Counted from the stretch's first letter, positions 50,701-63,631 are shown. The stretch is 64,000 nucleotides of DNA from Nymphaea colorata (GCF_008831285.2 NC_045139.1:13436354-13500353), one strand, 5' to 3'. Translations and numbers: made by a program. The notes: generated by a model not told the origin, from the sequence alone.

Positions 50701-53073
50701 TTGATGAGGACGATCTTGATTTTTTTAACCTTGAAGGAACAACAGAGATTATTGAAGAAGGAGAGGCTGGGGAGCAAAGGAATGTTGGTGACATTCCATT
50801 TCCAACAGAGGGGATAGAAGCACTTAATGAAGAAAATGAAGATGATGATGAAGATGATGATGCAGTTGACGATTGACGAGGATTATTGTTGAATCATGAT
50901 AACTATATGTTTTGACTTTTGAACTTATGAATTGTGATGTAATCAAATTCTCTTCGGTTGCTTATTATGTTATTTTGAATGTCTGATTTCTTATTTTGGA
51001 ATGTGTTGTTCATACTTCACACTTCATATACATGAATGTTCCTTTAAATACATTTTTCTTGATTTTTTCTGATATTTACTCGTTTCTTCGGGTTTTTTTG
51101 GAATTTTTATGATTTTTTTTTCAATTTTTTATGATCTTTTAATATTTTTTAAAAAATAAAAAATTAATTTTACGATATGTTACGATACGGCGTATAGGTC
51201 GGCCCGACCGATACAGGATATGCTACGCCTTTGATAACATTGCTATATAGTATATACTATATAGATTTCAGACAATTAGTGACGGGAAGAACAAAAGAGT
51301 CAGATAATGCAAAGGAAGGCCTAATAAAAAACTTATCATTTCAGAAAAGTTGCTGGAATGTTGTATCAAGTACTTGTTCCTACCTTCCTATCCTTCTGAA
51401 GAGATATCCACAAGTTTGTTAACCATCATCAGAAAGAGTCATTCTAGAAAAAGTGCAACCGACCATTTGCTTCAGTCATTTCAACAGGATATCCCTGAGC
51501 TTAGGGATGTCAATGGTTCCACTATTATCTGACAGCCAATTCAAGTTCCGATGCAATTCGTCAGATTCAATAACAAAGTCCAAATCCGGTCAATAATCAC
51601 ATGTGAACCTGCTACAAGATTTCCTAGCCAAATTCATTGGATGTCTCGCTCTGGATAACTGAATTGGATTATATGTGAAAATTCAACTCAGTTCTCCATT
51701 TTTTGCTCACCCAAATTCAACTCCAAATCATGTTAAGAAATATTGGATTAGTTGAATCTAATAATAGCCACATACAAACCACATCTGATCCATTTACTTC
51801 TCTAGCAGAGATGAAGGACAAGTGTTGACCTTTTCCGATCACTAATAAAGAAACACCACAGAGATGAGGCTACTATAAACTAAAAAGTCAGGTATCATCC
51901 ACCTTTTCCAGCCTTGATATGGAGGAAATAGTGCATGCAGCTTTGGGACTGTAACATGGCGGTTCCATCCCTCAGCATGGACACATCATGTCCTTGCAGT
52001 TACTAACCAATCTCACTAAACTTATTCCTCGCCATAGAATAGTTTTACATTGAAAATAGATTGTTAATCAACTCCCAAAGAAAAGACATTTCTTAATTTA
52101 AACATATGAAGAAGCCCCCTGTCCCATAGTAATATGTAGCAATGTATCATCATTGAAAGGAATGAGAAAATGTAAAACTTAATCAAGTGAAAAGCAATGC
52201 CGCCCTTGGCAAACCAATTGGTAGTTTTCCCCTGGATGAAGAATAGAGAAAGCTTCCCTGGGTAGAATTTTCTCTTATGAAATGAAACTATGGATCACAT
52301 GTTCACATAGTTGTAACTGTTTTAACCTGAGAAACAATTGCCACTTTCTCAGGTGAGAAGGTCTCTCATAAGCACTAAGCGAATAATCATCTAACAGACA
52401 ATAAGGTACAGGGCACAACTGAATAGCTAAAACCTGAAGACACAGTGTGTCCAATTCATTGTATCTTTTTCCTCTTCTAAAATTGTATGACCAAAATGCC
52501 AACTTGGCTTTGTATCAAAGCACACAACAACACTACATGTGCCCATAAGAGAAAAAGGAAGAAGATAGCAGTATCTGTTTTTGAAAAGGTGCAAGAAAAC
52601 TCCATAAAGGATTTGAATGCGAAACTTGCAAAAATACGTGTTTGTATTGGGCTTCTACACAAGTAAGCAAGTGTTGAAAGAGCGTACAAAATCCAAACAC
52701 TTTCTTGGTAACACAAGAGTCAATATTATCCTAGATATTAAAAACACAAGCCAAATAACACATATATAGCTTGACATCCAGTAGAGTGTGGATAAGAACA
52801 AACCCTTGCATTGGGGTCCGCACCAGCAGCCAGCAGCCTTTTCACAATGGGCACATGATTTCTCCAGGTTGCAATGTGAAGAGCAGTAAGGCCAAACATA
52901 TTCCTCACATCAACATTTCCACCATTCCTTTTCACTTGTGCCAAAGCAAGGTCAAGTTCTGATAAAGATCCTTCACGAGCAATAGTCCATAAATCATTCT
53001 TGGCATTACTTAGAGAAGTTTTCCTGCCCTGTGCTTGTTTTATAGCACTTGAACAAGTTGCCAAGGCCTCCAT
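41795..53073 (-). CDS. Ankyrin-RCC1-BTB protein, IBTK-like family
   Basis: About 1092 aa in ten coding exons: 53073-52804, 47466-47289, 47128-46900, 46299-46160, 46027-45738, 45209-44997, 44900-44418, 43636-42971, 42855-42289, 42037-41795. All junctions are GT/AG and in phase. N-terminal ankyrin repeats (GLTALHIATWRNHVPIVKRLLAAGADPNAR, split here only by description; then GWTSLHRALHFGHLAV) span about 35-140. RCC1 repeats (VFSWGNGANYQLG, LYTWGFGRGGRLG, VFTWGCNKEGQLG) span about 150-440. A helical BTB/BACK-like segment (LEIADAVGADELWRHCE) lies near 585-600, then a basic, coiled tail ending IEEAAIKDLKRYYSCVK. Length and order match the Arabidopsis ankyrin/RCC1 protein At3g03790; the human relative IBTK acts as a cullin-3 adaptor, so a ubiquitin-ligase role is inferred only. 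The 5.3 kb intron 47467-52803 contains an antisense hAT transposon. Confidence 0.92.
47846..51250 (+). mobile_element. hAT transposon with perfect 8-bp target duplication
   Basis: The element spans 47854-51242 (3389 bp). It is flanked on both sides by the 8-bp direct repeat CTATATAG (47846-47853 and 51243-51250), as expected of hAT insertions. Termini are inverted copies of CAATGTTAT, fitting the hAT end pattern YARNG. The first 190 bp are packed with GTATCG/CGATAC motifs, many as palindromes, plus a hairpin GTATAGGT...ACCTATAC (about 47913-47935). The 3' end has GTATAGGTCGGCC. It carries a damaged BED-DUF659-dimerisation transposase gene on the plus strand, antisense to the host gene in whose intron it sits. 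Confidence 0.92.
48338..50876 (+). pseudogene. hAT transposase (BED zinc finger, DUF659), broken
   Basis: In order: a BED zinc finger (WKWCTRVNLKDRLKVKCNFC, then FKHHIAGTH), an acidic linker, a DUF659/RNase H-like core (VMADGWTDIKNRTL; FITDNAANYKAAGEML; WSPCATHCVNLML), a helical region (QMFSSDDWAAYPHAYKRK; HAAAYYLNPA), the hAT dimerisation region (LAIRILSQTCSATGCERNWS; LHDLVYVRYNMKLRQK) and an acidic tail ending at TGA 50876. Two introns fit: about 50190-50309 and 50511-50588. Lesions: TAA at 48532-48534 after the BED finger; a one-base frame change in the A-run near 48742-48747; another in the eight-A run near 49640; TAA in the dimerisation region near 50338; and a scrambled segment after NWS. 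The 5' end of the gene is uncertain; a leader exon with donor near 48250 is plausible. Not expected to make active transposase. Confidence 0.88.
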
Positions 53074-53103
53074 AAATAGATTTAAGCCAGAATCAGCCCT
53101 CAA

Positions 53104-54950
53104 CTATTAAATGTGCAACCAGTGGTTTAAACTTTAAAGAGCCAGAACCATCAAGACGTGATGCCTATCAATTATACTATCGGTATAAACTGGACTGGCT
53201 CTGTTTGATGCCATTCCGATGCTATGCCATGCTTTAGGTATGGCGTGTCATCTTGTCTAACAAAGTCTAATAAGCATTCTTTATTTTACAGAAAGCCGAG
53301 TACCAAACTGTACATCATAATCCATATCTTAGATGTCAAAGGAAGCTGGTAAAATCCAGGTCCAAAGCCCAACATTTAAACAATGGCCTCATGGTGAAAG
53401 GTCTTTTCTGCAGAAGAAAGCTGGCGATGCAAGAAATCTACAAAAACCAAAAAAAATTGTGTTAAATGAACATGGTAGACAATTTTTAGAAAAAACATTA
53501 GTATACAAGAAGCCAAAAAAACAAACCCGCAATGGATTTATTCTACAAGGACATGCTGGAATATAAATATTTATAGCATTTCAATTGGCAACAATTAATT
53601 TCCTAAGGATGAAAGTAAATCAGCATAAAAAAAGTGCCAACCTCTACAAAAATTATCATAAATAACTTTTTCCAATTGACGAACCATCAAGCTTTTTGGA
53701 CTTGGTGGATAGCCGACTGGAGAGATGCATGTTTAATTATTAATGTTTTTAATCATATAAATGATTAAACCATACAAATGCATGGTAAGTAAAGCAAATA
53801 GTGCCAATACGTTCTGTCTACCAGCCACACAGGAAAAGCCCAAGTGTTTAAGATCTCTACCAACAATACAAAGTATAGACGAGCAGTTCTCTTCACCCAG
53901 CCTCACCTCTTTTAATTGATACAAGCATGTCTGTGGCAGAATTTGTGCCAAATCAACTCTATACATTAGGGAACGAAAATTTGGTTTTTTTTATAGGTGG
54001 CAACAAGTAACCAAACAGGATCTCAAAACAAGCGTCATAGTTTTAGATTCGCCACTTATCTGATACGTGATATTACACATTGTCCTACGGAGAATAGTAC
54101 CTTCAGGATTCCCATATTTACGCTCCAAATAGCTAACGATCTCTCTCTGTATGAACATGAGCTCAGTTCTCCTATTGAAACGATAAAGTAAAAAAAGGAG
54201 GTAAATGCACAGTGACTTCAACCCACCATCTGAAACAATACACAAGAAACCAAAATGACAACTCTCAAACCACTCAAGTAGCCATAAAGAATCACATCTA
54301 CTGCCTTAAACTATTGAACAGCAAGAAAGAAACTCGAGAACAGAATTCTCATGCAATTCAGCCAATCAAATCACAATAGTTGATACACGCCACGTAAAGG
54401 AAAAACCGAATCGAAGCAATCGTACCAAATTCAGCAATTAGATTCGTCCGAAACAACAGAAGAAAATAAATCGCTCACCAGTCAAGAAAGCAGCATTCAG
54501 AAAAACGGAAAGTGTAAACAATATGACAACGATACTTGTAACAAGTAGAACACGAGACACTCCTCTTCCGCGCGCTGATCTAAGTAATGCAAACATGAGC
54601 AGGGGAAAATGAATTCTTCAAACCCCAGTACCCACTTCACGAAACCAACAAAGGAAAAACGCCATAGCCAATGAATCCATCAAAAAGCAAAAACAAGATG
54701 GGGAAACCCAGCAAGCAGGGAAAAGGTAAAGAGACAACAAACGCCATCAAAGCAAGCTCTCAAGAGGATAAATAAATAGTTCACCTTAACGCTTTGTTTG
54801 GATGAGGATTGATGCCCAACACATCATATAGATTCAAGATGTAGATTTAAGAAGAACTGGACGGCAGAGGACGAAAGGGGAGGGGAGAGGAACGCAAGAA
54901 GAGGAAATGGAAGTTGAGAGGAAAATGAGAAGTTGGTGGTCAGTTTTAAA
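53104..54950 (-). other. Probable 5' UTR exon and intron of the ankyrin-RCC1 gene
   Basis: Upstream of the start codon (53073) the minus strand has an acceptor-like TTAATAG at about 53104. A good donor, GTTAAG then GTGAAC, lies at about 54785, preceded by a segment with no open frame up to about 54950. This fits a non-coding first exon with a 1.7 kb leader intron. The intron itself (53104-54784) shows no gene. The proximal upstream sequence (55080-55110) is CT-rich. Boundaries rest on splice-site appearance only. Confidence 0.45.
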
Positions 54951-57900
54951 GAGAGTTTTGGTGGTGGGGTTTTCTCTCCTTCCCTTCCCCTTTTCATTTA
55001 CTGCTACAAAAAATAAAAAATGAAAATTAAGGAGGTGGGGAGACCTGATGCCGTCGAATATGCCAATGGAGAGTACCCGATTCTCTCCCCCTTTCTCTCT
55101 CTCCTACGCCGTTAACTTCTGCACTTGTCACGGTTGCCTAGGACTTGGGTATCACCGACTCAGGCTCCTCCGACTCACTCGATGAAGGATGAATTACGTG
55201 AGTCACCGTCCCAACGTAAAAGAGTGCTGGCCAAGCGTTCAAGATTTTTTTCCAAAAACAGTTGTGTGAGGGGCACAACATAATAAAAAGAAAAAAGAAA
55301 CCCTGCCGAAGCGGAAGCGATAATTACCTTTTCAACAATGTGCGAGACCGACGTCAAGCGTCTCGCTTAAGTTGTAACAATTGAGCTAATTTCTCAAGTT
55401 CAACAGAAAAGTCTCCGAACAAGTTGAATTTTTATTGATACAAATATAAGGAACTTGATAAATGAATGTCGAAAGCATATCCCATTACTGCAAGTCCTCT
55501 CCATCTCCTCCATAAAGAGAAGAAAAAAAAAAAGAATGAAGCCTATGCGATTAACAATATCAATTGTCTCAGCTCATTCAAGATCTTGGTCACCTGCATC
55601 TAGGGTTTTGTGCCCACCATGAGATGAAAACATGGCAACACGCTTACACGGTTCCTTCGGCTGAGCAAAGGTGGAACTATCTGACGCGGATCATGGTATA
55701 TCTACCCAAATCTGACCCACACTCGGATGTACGGGAAAAAGGGGACGCCGCAAGTGCTTGAGAAAGCAAATTCTGAGCGTCGACCTTTGGAAGGGGTTAA
55801 AGTCAAGATTCAAGAAGACGGAACGAGAAATGGCAACCGTTAATCTCGTGAACAGCGGAATGATCGCCATTGGTTGCAAAGTCAAGCGTTTGAAATTTCT
55901 GATCAACTGTTTGGTTGCGTAAGAATACATATGATCCCCTCCACCTCGACTTGGTTGCAGGACCTTCACGTGGTGGTTTAGGAAGGTTTTCTAGTTGATT
56001 TGGTTTTACAAATAAAGAATGCCACTTTGGAATTCATGGCTCTTTAAGCCTACCCGCTCAATCATGGCGGACGTAGTTCCTACTTTTAAGCCAACCGATC
56101 TAACCAAGTGCGTGGGGATGAAAACCAATTATTTGGTAAGAATAAAAGTATGTTACATAACTAACACAGTAGATTTGGCACTTCTCACGCCAACCAGTTA
56201 TGTTCTAAGAAGGACTTGAGAAAAGTTTAATTTGTTACATATTACGAAAAGTATGCTTATAAATTTGTGGAAAAGACTGTGAATGTTTGTGTCTGTATGG
56301 TCTTTTTGGGTCGCCTAGCAACAGCGAAAGCCCAGCTTATAAGTATTTTTCAATTCTTAGATCATTGAAGTTGAACCCGTGATGGGCTTTATTTATACAT
56401 GTGGTTGGCCCAACCAGCTATGCACCTCAAAAGTTTTAAGTTGACAATATGGTACTAATAAATATGATGGGGTCCCTGCTTCTGACCTCTTGTTTTAAAT
56501 CACTAAATCAGATGTCAGTGGGCTGCATCCATTACATTCCCCTGTCGATATGTATGTCCAAAAAGCAAACATTGATACAATGTGATCATGACGGTTCGAT
56601 TTATATATGAAGATGCTGAACATTATAACTAACAAATCTTTGGGCGAAATACAGTTACCCGCTGAATCGAATTCTCCTCAAAACTCAGATCCATTTTAGG
56701 AGCTGGCCAGCCGATGCCGACCTCAAGACAAGCCCAAACGACTTGGACCGAACTCAGTTTGGAGCCGCAGCACCGGGTAAGTCAACCTCCACCTCCAGCA
56801 AACCCAACAAAGACTGATTTAAACTTCCCGATTTCACTATTAAGGCAAATGTCTGCAAATAAATAAGACACTAAAATGTAGTATTACGTCAATGTGAATA
56901 TCATTTGAAAGTGGATCTACATGCGTAGCATTGAATGCTCCTTTAGAATATCGGTCAAGCTGAGGCTCATATTAAGGTCTCATATATGTAAGCAAAATAA
57001 AGTAATAAAAAAGGGCTCGGTAGCTTTCTTCATGCAGCTGTTTGGTTAGATCGATTTTTTGTAGTTTCCCACTATTCAAATAAAAAATAAATTAAAAGTG
57101 TTCCAAGCAAAGGCCAACATCAACATGTATACAGGACGTGCGTTATTATGCTGCGACTCCCCAGCTGCCTTCCTGCAAAAGGGGACAAAATAAATAATGG
57201 CTGCTACTCAGCGTCCGTATACGGGAACTGATTCTACAAGAATATGCTCCTCCCGGCGAGGTGATCCCGAGCTCTCAAAGCTTCTGCTTGAAACACGGCA
57301 GATGTGAACGAGGTTTGGAGCTCCGATCTATTCAACCATGGATTTATTTAAAGCAATTATAGCCTGAACAAGTATCATCCTCTGAGTATACCGGATCATC
57401 GACGCCTTATTCATGGGGATGCAAATGAATACCGACTATTTCGTCGCTTTAATTTGTTGCGGATCAGAAAACCAACCTGACGTCGAATCGTTTTACTTGG
57501 CTGCTGATTCTGAACCGTTTTGGTCCATACCATGCACGACGCAAGATACTCGGCAGAAACCAACTTTTGCTGTAAACATACATTTAACTTATCAATTTTA
57601 GCGGTTGAGTTATTGAATCGGTATGATATCGATCTAATTTGGGAATTTTTAAAGTTCAATAAGTACTTAAAAACACGCACGAAAAATCGGAAATTAGTAA
57701 GCCTGTCCTATCCGGCCAATAAAAGCTAGTTTCGCCGAGACTGCGTTAAACGATATTTCAAAATAGGACTAAAATAAAAGGTGAGGAAAATGGTGTCGCC
57801 GGAAAAAGCATGAAACTCGGCCTCTTTCTGCAAATATGTGCCGCCTATTTGTCAAAAGCTATTATGATGAAAACCTTCAACATTAGAAGGACAAGCACGG

Positions 57901-59025
57901 CTAAGTCTTCGACTTCAACAGCAGTTTCTCTGTTCACCTCAACAAAGCTAACTTTAAGACACTTGGGAGAGGCAACTGAATTGACATCATGGAAACCTTG
58001 TTGCTGAATTCCAAGACTGTTCAATGACTTCCTTAAAATACAAGCAGCCAAAGTTTAGTTCTCTATAACCAAAAAAATGCCAATCACTAATAATATTCTA
58101 ATTGAAATCATGATAAACAATAACGAATTACATACACTTGCACACCCTTCCAAGCAAGAGAGAGAGCGAGGGAGAGAGAGACTGCACACTGCACTTGTTT
58201 CCCAGGGATAGAAGAGCTTCGTGTTTTGACAGAAGCAAGCGACACATAACATATTCTCTTTCTTGTCGCTGACTGAACCAAATGGGAGGGGAGAGGGGAG
58301 TGTCCTCACACCTCGCCAACACCAACAGCGTCCATATCTAGATACTGCTGGCCGTCAACGTCACGCACTTATCACCGACTCCTGCTTCCACAACACATGA
58401 GAACAGTAATTAGCAATTTATGTGAGAGGTTGGACCGTTAGCTGCAGCCCAGCTACAAGAGAACCCTATGGCACCAAACACCTACACCATAAACCGAAAG
58501 CGGCCATTCAGAACCATATTTCCCATGTGGTTGGCAGCTGGTACAGGACACCCACCTTGGAATCAAAAGGTCGTCAAGTAACAACGAAGTAAATTCACTC
58601 ATACAGATCAGCAGGGTGGTTTGTGCCGTGACAGTGTTTTAAGACTTACTTTTTCGGTTTCCACCATGTAGAAAATTAATTGGAACTCGAAAAAGCATGA
58701 TGTCCTCGGATAATTACATTTAGGACCAGCAGAAAACTACTTTTCTCTACCGTAATGAGAGAGAGCATTTCTGGATATTCGGATTCGGCCACTTACAAAA
58801 AGCAAGCGCCCACGCCCCATTTCAGCTGTGTCCAATGTAGACAAGCCTTGATTCTCCCGTTCCTTTTTCTTTCCCTTAATTATTGCATGCAAGTTTTTTG
58901 AACATTTTTTTTATGGTATGAGCAAAGAGAAATCTGGCTCACGACAAGCTACGTTTCATTGAATTTGCCAACAACCCTTCTATTCGCACGTGCAGAGGAA
59001 AATCTAAGGAGAAGAAGGGCTTTTT
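54951..59025. other. Spacer between the ankyrin-RCC1 gene and the BPA1-like gene
   Basis: About 4 kb without a recognisable gene. It should include the promoter of the ankyrin-RCC1 gene on the left and, on the right, the 3' UTR (and possibly a last small exon) of the BPA1-like gene. Open frames of 60-90 codons occur on both strands with no family match. A GA-rich run lies near 58150-58182. Confidence 0.55.
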
Positions 59026-60390
59026 TCAGAGACAAACCTTCGCAGTTAAATTGGTAACCGCTAGCTGAAACTTCTCTCTCGTTTTCATGCTTGCAACTTG
59101 CCCAGCCTTTGCAACCTTGCTGAAAGCACCGTTTAGCCAGGAAGCTCCTACAGTCACATACCTGAAAGTCATAAGAGCTAAAGTTACACTCATCGCATAA
59201 AGAAACAGAAACTAGTTCGTATTAAATGGTTTCATCCGGCTTGCAGTTGGTAGCGGCCTATATATGTGCTCTACCAGTCTGCACAAAGTTTCATGCAAAC
59301 CGATCTGTACAGACGGATGCGTCGATTCCTTAAACCTTAATACAGGCTTTACCTATTCATCACAAGTAATGGCCAGTTGAAATGACGCTAAAACCACATA
59401 TTCAACATCAAAATAGGTTAGAAAATACTTACGAAGCTAAAAACCAGGTCTCTGACATCCAAGGTTTTAACGTCACCGACTCACCAAAGAGGCTTAAAAT
59501 GTGACCTCAAATCCGAGCTCCCTAAAATCATTTTGCATCTTCCTCAGACGAGCAAATGAACTTATAGAGTTTCTGCTTCTTGGAAGTTTTTTTTACTGCG
59601 TGTCTTGATCAGAGTAAACGACAGTAACTAGAGCAGGGTGGGTTTTCTGTGAACTAGTCCAACTTAGGCTGGTGATACTGAGACAAACCTATTACCAGTT
59701 ATGCACCTTCTCTACCGGATCTGATAAGCCCACGCATTTATTGGGTTTTTTTTTACAGTAAAGTACATGTTTAAAGCTGCCTAAATATAACATCACATTT
59801 GACAGCAATGGAGATATTATTAAAAAATGAAAATTTACCTGCTACTTTTAACAGCAGTGCCTGTGTCGTTCAACTTCCTTTCTGCTACCAGCAAAGCTGC
59901 CATTGTCTTGTCTGATACATGCAATCTTTGATCCACTGACTTCACCTTTTCATTAACAACTGAGATGCCAACATTTAGCTTCTCGGTCAAACCAACACGC
60001 CGATCAAAAGCAATGACTTTTGCGGATGCATTGGCGGTTAAACGATGTTTCTCATCAAAGGCCTTGGCTTTATTGACAGCATCCTGCCGTATAGCAGAAC
60101 CTTTAGCCAGCACGGTTGTAACAACATCTTGTGCTTTACTCACATATATACGAGCATTGTTGGAAGGAGATGTTGGGGCTGCTGGAGCAGGTGCAAGGGC
60201 AGGACTTCTATCCTGCAAAAAAGGAAATGGAATATTGAGTCCAAACACGGTATGATTTCTTGTATATAATCTCCAGAGGCATGTATCAGATGGATGCATC
60301 ATCAAGAGTCCAAAAGTCTCCGACCTCCGCATGAGGTAAATAATTCTCCACTGGCGTTATTCTCACAATCTGGTCTATTATTGTTGCGCC
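59026..60390 (-). CDS. BPA1-like protein (binding partner of ACD11 family), 3' exons
   Basis: Three exons join in frame: 60390-60325 (GATIIDQIVRITPVENYLPH), 60212-59839, and 59161-59038. The first is the end of an RRM-type domain; the second has a Pro/Ala linker, then KAQDVVTTVLAKG, NKAKAFDEKHRL, DRRVGLTEKLNVGISVVNEK and VDQRLHVSDKTMAALLVAERK; the third has YVTVGASWLNGAFSKVAKAG and FQLAVTNLTAK. This order of RRM, linker and amphipathic helices is that of plant BPA1-like proteins, which bind the lipid-transfer protein ACD11 and affect cell death and immunity; that role is by homology. Reading past AAG at 59038 gives VCL and a TGA at 59026-59028. Alternatively AAG/GT is a donor to a short further exon that I could not find. 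The RRM 5' exons are missing: they may lie right of 64000 or be unrecognised. Confidence 0.82.
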
Positions 60391-62246
60391 CTGCAACACC
60401 AAGAATAGAAAGGGTTAAAAGTGTCATGATAACTTAAGCTACACTGACACATGCCCACACTAAAGTGCACCCACATAGAAAACATAACAGAGAACCAGCA
60501 TACCATTGGGTCTTAAGATATTGTCCAACTCCAGACTTGGAGCCACCATATGGCGTCAATCCCTAATACTACCCATGGCTACAAGGATAACATCTTTGGA
60601 GTTCTATCATCTTGGGATTGATTTAAGACCTAAAGCTGGGTCCCCCATGCTGCCAAGAACAAAAAAATAAAAAACACTAGACCTAAATAAATCACCCACC
60701 ACTACATCTGACCACGTGGTTAGAGCAGTGGATAATTGTCTCCTAGGGCAGTGGATAATTGTGTCTCCTAGACATCCGAAGATTGATCCTCTGCATATAC
60801 CTGCCTGCCCACCAAAATGTTGATACCTTGCTATCACTATGGCTAAGACCAATCTTTTGTAGAGCTTTTGTAGAGCCACTACCATTCCAAGCCATTCGCG
60901 AGAACAAGATATCAGCTCTTCAAGCTTAAAATTGTGCAACACCCTCAACAATACGGTGTGGAGCATTCCTAGAAACTGACAGGCATAACACCTGAGCTTC
61001 AATATGGATGGACCATAATGGCACAAACACCCACCTGGAATTGTCAGGCACCCCCACCGAGTGCCCCATCATCCAAGCATTAAAAAAGGAGGGAAAAATA
61101 AAGATTTTAACCTAACACTTTCACAAGGAAATGAAAAACTTCAATCAAAACATGGAGTATGACCCCACGTGCTGTATCTTAAAAAATGCACATATCAGTT
61201 CCTAACTTAAGCAATAAACTGTGAATATAATTTAACTACTTCTCCACAGCATTGGGTTATCTCATTAAAATAATAAAATAAAGTTAAAATGTTATGTAGT
61301 GTAATTTAACCATATCCCAAACCAGTCGAAGGAAAACGTCTAACACAATCTTGGTTCTCTAACAGCATCCCTTGGTGATGGTATGAAATGCAAAATAGAA
61401 CTACATTTAGAAAACTGCTTTGCCCTCCTGATCACCTATATACCACTACCACAGCAAAATAGCAATCACTTTGTTACTAATTGTGGCCAAGACAGTTTCC
61501 AGTATCGGATTTTATAACACCCTTACCCAGTTGTTCCAGCCGATTTGGCAGAAAATAAAATCTGGAATTTCCCATCATTTAGATAGATTACTGGTATTAT
61601 ATGCATACCAGACCAGGGTAAGGGTCAGCAACAGAAAATCCATGTGTGTTTTGAGGAATGAAGCAGCAGCAACGTATATGAATCACTCAGAGGAAAGACA
61701 TGAAATGAAGAACCAAGTACTCTGTTTATTGGCTGCTCGCCCTCCTCTCTGCACAAGATTTCAACCCAACCCACCAAGGCATTGTGTTATCTATTGCATA
61801 GGGGACAAGCCCCAAGCAAGAAAAGAAGCAAAGTGTCTCCAACAAGTTAGGGAGGAAGTCTACAACTATTTGCCTTCTTCTTGCATTGGCCGTTATTCAC
61901 AAATACTAACTACTCTGTAAGACAGCTGAATGTCCAAAACCCAATCTGCATAGTTAGTCATCTTAAGGTGGCAGTCTCAATGGAGCCACCTCCAGGCCAG
62001 TGAGGCGGTTCCTATGTTACATGAAAAAGATGTAGGTACCTACCTAGAGAGGTAGCCAGCATGAATGATCAATAGAAAGCACATGTGAATTAGAGGTTTG
62101 TATGCATGATTGATAAGAGAGATGAACTGAGAAAGACATCTCTATCATGTACACCGTACACTTTCTCTATCGATCAATCAACAACATGGATGGAGTGCCT
62201 GCTAAGACAAGGGCTATCTTCTCTCCTTCTGAACCAACACCCCTAA
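60391..62246. other. Probable intron / 5' flank of the BPA1-like gene
   Basis: No exon recognised. A segment at about 60712-60795 has TGGTTAGAGCAGTGG, like a polymerase III box A, and a direct duplication of gggcagtggataattg. It could be a SINE relic. A plus-strand open frame at 61471-61920 (149 codons) has no recognisable motif and is antisense to the gene; I do not call it a gene. Confidence 0.45.
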
Positions 62247-63631
62247 GGGGCCGTTTGATGGCCTGGACATATGGAATTGGAAATATATTTCTAGAAATAT
62301 ATTTCTTGGAATAAAGGAATGAGAAAAATCTTTCTGATTCCCATTTTGATGCGTGTGTGATGAATGAGAAATATATTTCCAGAAATATATTTCTGTGTTT
62401 GATGATAAAGGAATATATTCCAGGTTTAGTGAGATAGTGAGATGTAAGAAGGCAAGCTATATAACCATAAAACGGATATAAACAAAAGCTGCATTCAAAT
62501 TCCTTCAACTTAACATAAACAAAATTTCTAAGTGCAAAAGCCTAAAACTGCTTAAGCGCTTTTTCATCAAATTTCGTAAACTTGAGAATAGGTCAGTAGC
62601 GATTTTTTTTTCCCAAAGGTTAAACCCCATTTCATTTCAAGAATTATACACATAGCATTATCAAAATTGCAAAGAAAAATGCATAAACCTTTTTCTGTAA
62701 AACAAAATCTTAGAATATGTTGCTAGAATAAACGATTAAAAGTTTTAAACCTGTTTATGAAAATTTCAACAAATTAGTGAGTCAACTTTGAAAATTATGT
62801 AAGCCCTAATGTGTCACGGTATTCTCATTCTTCCCCAACTTTTACTCTGCTCTCCATTATTTCTCCAACCGTGAAGTTCCTTGACCACCATCACCGGCCT
62901 GTGGCAGCATTCGGTGGCGTCCGGCGGTTTCCAGCCACCGGTGAGACCATCCAAAAAATCAAAGGTAAGTTATTTGGTTTTTCTATTTATTTCCAGTTTC
63001 TTCTTCTTCAAGGGCACGTTTGTTGGACGTAGCCATGGATGACGCAGAAACAGAAAATGAAGAAGAAGGAAAAGAAGAAGAAGAGGCGGAATGGAGAAAA
63101 GATTAGGGCGTCCCCTCTTTCCCCCTCCATTCTTCATCTGCCTCCCTGCTTCCTCCTCCCCCCTTCCATTCTTCCTCCTCCCTCCTTCCCTTTTCCCTCC
63201 ACCTCCTTTCTTCCTCCGCCTCCCTGCTTCCTCCTCCCTCCTTCCATTCTTCCTCCTCCCTCCTTCCCTTTTCCCTCCACCTCCTTTCTTCCTTCCCCTT
63301 GCTTCCCTTCTTCCTCCTCCTTCCTCCTCCCTCCTTCCCTTTTCCCTCCACCTCCTTTCTTCCTCCTCCTTCTTCCTTCCCCTTGCTTCCCTTCTTCCTC
63401 CTCCTTCCTCCTCCTCCCTTCTTCCTCCTTCTTCCTCCTCCTTCCTTCCCTTCTTCCTCGGAGTCCCTCCTTCCTCCCCAATGGGCAAAAAAAAAAAAAA
63501 ATCCTGAAAAGTTTCAGTTTCCCATCTCAACGATAAAAAAAAAAATTCCATGTTTGATAAAACTGGAAATATTTTTAAAATTTGAAATAAATTTCTTCTA
63601 CTACAGTAAAATTCCGGCCCATCAAACAGGC
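62247..63631. mobile_element. PIF/Harbinger-like non-autonomous element
   Basis: About 1385 bp. The left end GGGGCCGTTTGATGGCCTGG and right end (read inverted) GCCTGTTTGATGGGCCGGA form an imperfect terminal inverted repeat. Both ends are flanked by TAA (62244-62246 and 63632-63634), the 3-bp target duplication typical of PIF/Harbinger elements. An internal AT-rich segment repeats 'aaatatatttctagaaatat'-type sequence (62281-62400). The middle has a GC-rich 100-bp segment (62870-62950) and a long pyrimidine repeat. No transposase. Confidence 0.65.
63098..63480. repeat. Polypyrimidine tandem repeat, 78-bp unit
   Basis: The plus strand is almost pure C/T for about 380 bp. Units starting at 63141 and 63219 are 78 bp long and nearly identical; shorter, rearranged copies follow (ttccccttgcttccc twice). 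Open frames of Pro/Ser/Leu type on the plus strand and Arg/Glu/Gly type on the minus strand are artefacts of composition. Confidence 0.9.

Noticed and set aside
60607-61026. Minus-strand open frame of 139 codons
   Set aside because: Overlaps the SINE-like segment and a local duplication; no protein family recognised.
61471-61920. Plus-strand open frame of 149 codons
   Set aside because: No recognisable motif, antisense to the BPA1-like gene in a probable intron, and no clear gene context.
63039-63551. Long open frames on both strands across the pyrimidine tract
   Set aside because: They encode only Pro/Ser/Leu or Arg/Glu/Gly runs and follow from the repeat composition.
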